Notes under the pieces: model-generated
What the model was told of the DNA's origin: nothing
Database searches by the model: none
The model's input: the letters and a program-made list of their open reading frames with translations, nothing else
Assembly (NCBI GenBank): GCA_964471535.1
Contig: CAYYHA010000071.1
Span: 1-16,839, forward strand
Source: CAYYHA01 sp964471535
Lineage (GTDB): Bacteria > Myxococcota > Myxococcia > SLRQ01
Reading direction: 5' to 3'
Length of the DNA: 16,839 nt
Shown here: one piece after another, positions 14,830 through 16,839 of the stretch
How the letters are laid out: each line of letters starts with the position of its first letter
Numbering within the stretch: position 1 is the stretch's first letter
Program-made: the position numbers and the translations under genes

Positions 14830-16839
14830 CTAGCCGCCCGAGCGCGAGTGGTCCAGGGCGAGGCGCCCGAGTTGGGTGCCCGGGGTCTCCCCGTAGATCC
14901 AGGTGTACGCGCGCATGGCGGAGATCACGGCCCGCACGTAGGTCCGTGTCTCTTCGAAGGGGATCTCCTCCACGAAGGCGTCGAGATCCCACCCTGGCAT
15001 CCGCTCGAGCCAGCGATCGACCCAGCCCGGGCCCGCGTTGTAGGCGGCGAGCGCGAGGATCAGCGACCCTTGGTAGTGGGAGAGGAGCTTGCGCAGGTGC
15101 CAGGTGCCCAGGCGGAGGTTGTAGGTCGCCTCACAGAGCCGGTCGCGCGTGGGCGCCGGCAGGCCGAGGTCCCGCGCCGCATCGGCCGCCGCCGGTCCCG
15201 TCAGCTGCATCAGGCCCACCGCGCCGGCCCGGGAGGTGGCGCAGCGACGAAAGCCACTCTCCCGGAGGACGAGGCCGAAGAGGAGCCAGGGCGAGAGGCC
15301 GTGGCGGCCGGCGGCGGCCTCGACGAGCCCGGCGAAGGGGGTCGGGAAGGCGAGGTGCCAGGCGCGCTCCCGCTCCCGCGCGCCGAGTTCGGGCGCGTGG
15401 TGCAGCACGGCGATCCGGGCCAGGTGGCGGGCGGTGGCCTCGCGCCCCAGGTGGCGCAGGAGCCGGGCGGCGGCCAGGAGGTCGCGCCCCGAGTCCACGC
15501 CCTCCGGATGGGCGAGGAGCGGTGCGAGTTCGGCCAGCGCCTCCTGCCGCCATCCCAGATAGAGCGCCTGTTGAGCCCAGAGCAGGCGGCGGTCGGTGCC
15601 TTCGACGGTGGCAGGGGCTGCGCCCTCGAGGCGAAGGGGCGTCGCCGAACCGAGGCGGGCGTGCGCCAGCTCGGCATAGTAGGAGAGGGGGTACAGGCGC
15701 AGGAGGGTGAGGTAGCCCAACTCGGCTTCGTCCCGCCGCCCCGCGTCCTCCTGGGCGCGGCTCGCCCAGTAGATGGCCCGCGCCGCAGGAACGAGCCGGT
15801 CGTCCGTGCCCCCGCCAGGCTCGGCCCCCGCCTGCCGGGGCGCCTCTGCCGCCGCCGTCGAGAAGACGNNNNNNNNNNCCCCTAACAGAGCGAGGCGGGC
15901 CGCCTCCACGTGGGCACGGGGGGCGAGAGGGTGGTCTGGCCATTTCTGCGCCACCTCGCCGAAGAGCCGCCGGGCGGTGGCCGTCCGGCCCAATGCGAGC
16001 GCCACTTCGGCCCCCCGGTAGCGCGCGGCGGCGGGAAGCCACGTGGGCGTCCCCGATCCCTCCGCCTCTGCTGCCGCCCGCTGGTAGAGCCTGGCGGCGA
16101 CGGGGCGGTCCCCTTCGGCGGCGGCGATGCGGGCGCGCTGGTAGGAGACCACGGCGTCGATGGGGGCGAGGGTGCCCCGGCGCTGGGCTCGGGCGAGGCG
16201 GTGCGGTGCGTTCCGTCCGGTGAGGAGAGTGGCCAGGCGCGCCCATGCCTCCCCGCGCTCGGGGTCCTCCGCCGTCGCGAGGGCGGCGAGGCGCGCCGCA
16301 GCCCGGGGGGCTGCGGGATGGCACGGTGACTCGGCGACGAGGCGCAGGTAGGTCAGGCGGGCTCGGGCCCGGTCGCCTAGGCGCTCCCACGCCCGCCCTA
16401 GGACGAAGGTCGTCTCCGGCGAGTCCTCTGCCGGTTTGGGTGACAGCAGATCGATCACCCGACGCGGCCGCCCCGCGGCGAGGTAGGCCTTGGCGAGGAG
16501 CGCCTCGGCCACGGCGCGATGCCGGCTCTCGGGCCGCACCTCGGACAGGGTCGCGGCGGCGTCGTCGTAGCGGCCGAGCCGGAAAAGACAGATGCCGAGG
16601 TGGAGGCGCGCCCGATCGGCGAGGAAGGGTCCCGCGATCAGCGCCGCCTCGTAGGCGCGTGCCGCGGCGGCCCAGTGCCCCTGCGCGTAGTGAGCCTCGG
16701 CGAGGAGGAACGCACCCGGTGCGCTGCGACGCAGCGCCTCTGGCACGGCGGCGAGCAGCTGGGCCGCGTCCTCCGCCTGTCCCTCGGCCAGGCGCTTCGC
16801 CGGGAGCGCGAGGGCGGCGGGAAGGGGTGGGACGGGGGT
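14830..16839 (-). CDS. Slt-type lytic transglycosylase with TPR-like superhelix, 5' partial
   Basis: Cleaves the beta-1,4 bond between MurNAc and GlcNAc in peptidoglycan with formation of 1,6-anhydroMurNAc, acting in the periplasm. The frame is open to the right edge, so the start and any signal peptide lie outside; the GTG at 16746 is internal. The upstream part is a long alpha-helical TPR-like superhelix (GHWAAAARAYEAALI, RARARLTYLRLVAESP) as in the Slt70 U-domain. Just past the N gap comes ARAIYWASRAQEDAGRRDEA and YPLSYYAELAHARLG, typical of that family. The C-terminal SLT domain has the catalytic Glu in LVLRESGFRR (codon 15259-15261), AVGLMQLTG, YNLRLGTWHLRKLL, LALAAYNAGPGWVDRWL and EEIPFEETRTYVRAV. 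All family motifs are present, so it should be active. The ten-N gap at 15869-15878 falls in the helical region; the frame matches on both sides. Confidence 0.93.
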   Translation of the reverse strand, partial: TPVPPLPAALALPAKRLAEGQAEDAAQLLAAVPEALRRSAPGAFLLAEAHYAQGHWAAAARAYEAALIAGPFLADRARLHLGICLFRLGRYDDAAATLSEVRPESRHRAVAEALLAKAYLAAGRPRRVIDLLSPKPAEDSPETTFVLGRAWERLGDRARARLTYLRLVAESPCHPAAPRAAARLAALATAEDPERGEAWARLATLLTGRNAPHRLARAQRRGTLAPIDAVVSYQRARIAAAEGDRPVAARLYQRAAAEAEGSGTPTWLPAAARYRGAEVALALGRTATARRLFGEVAQKWPDHPLAPRAHVEAARLALLGXXXXVFSTAAAEAPRQAGAEPGGGTDDRLVPAARAIYWASRAQEDAGRRDEAELGYLTLLRLYPLSYYAELAHARLGSATPLRLEGAAPATVEGTDRRLLWAQQALYLGWRQEALAELAPLLAHPEGVDSGRDLLAAARLLRHLGREATARHLARIAVLHHAPELGARERERAWHLAFPTPFAGLVEAAAGRHGLSPWLLFGLVLRESGFRRCATSRAGAVGLMQLTGPAAADAARDLGLPAPTRDRLCEATYNLRLGTWHLRKLLSHYQGSLILALAAYNAGPGWVDRWLERMPGWDLDAFVEEIPFEETRTYVRAVISAMRAYTWIYGETPGTQLGRLALDHSRSGG
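15869..15878. other. Assembly gap (10 N) inside the transglycosylase gene
   Basis: Ten N bases in the helical superhelix part of the gene. Both sides read sensibly in the same frame, but the real length is unknown and part of the superhelix may be missing. Confidence 0.98.

Noticed and set aside
14167..15885. 572-codon plus-strand frame across the VIT-vWA and transglycosylase genes
   Set aside because: Shadow of two well-supported minus-strand genes and runs through the N gap.
15131..16390. 419-codon minus-strand frame overlapping the transglycosylase
   Set aside because: Pro/Arg/Gly-rich shadow frame with no recognisable motif; the overlapping frame contains the full SLT domain.
1..16839. 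CRISPR array, tRNA, rRNA, insertion sequence or prophage
   Set aside because: No regularly spaced repeats, cloverleaf-like segments, transposase motifs or phage genes were recognised.

Overview
The window is a GC-rich (roughly 70% by eye) bacterial scaffold piece with two runs of ten N, so it comes from a draft or metagenome-derived assembly. The gene content suggests a Myxococcota-like (former deltaproteobacterial) organism: tandem TPR-PEGA envelope proteins with a C-terminal aromatic membrane anchor, a PEGA-repeat membrane protein resembling the tail of a Ser/Thr kinase, a VIT-vWA secreted protein, a TPR plus cyclic-nucleotide-domain protein and an Slt-type lytic transglycosylase. This placement is inferred from gene content only.

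Layout, left to right. (1) 1-1170, plus strand: C-terminal part of a membrane protein with four PEGA repeats, running in from outside the window. (2) 1219-5309, minus strand: three paralogous exported TPR-PEGA proteins in tandem. The first two overlap by ATGA, and the middle one carries a frameshift near 3040-3063. (3) 5310-5573: a 264-bp divergent intergenic region with an A/T-rich island (possible promoter) and short imperfect repeats. (4) 5574-10980, plus strand: a tight four-gene cluster of topoisomerase VI subunit B, topoisomerase VI subunit A, a lipoprotein and an M24-family metallopeptidase. (5) 11016-16839, minus strand: a degenerate double-cNMP-domain protein, a VIT-vWA protein broken by an N gap, and a lytic transglycosylase that has another N gap and runs off the right edge.

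The central item is a complete type IIB topoisomerase (Topo VI) with all catalytic motifs. Topo VI is typical of archaea and plants and sporadic in bacteria. Both subunits carry long, basic, low-complexity N-terminal tails of about 125 and 90 residues, which I propose are DNA-binding or nucleoid-interaction tails. Most of the remaining genes act at the cell envelope: PEGA proteins, lipoprotein, VIT-vWA protein and transglycosylase. The three TPR-PEGA paralogues share a layout in which a possible CsgG/TolB-N-like domain seems to be split by an inserted TPR-PEGA module.

No tRNA, rRNA, CRISPR array, insertion sequence or phage gene was recognised.
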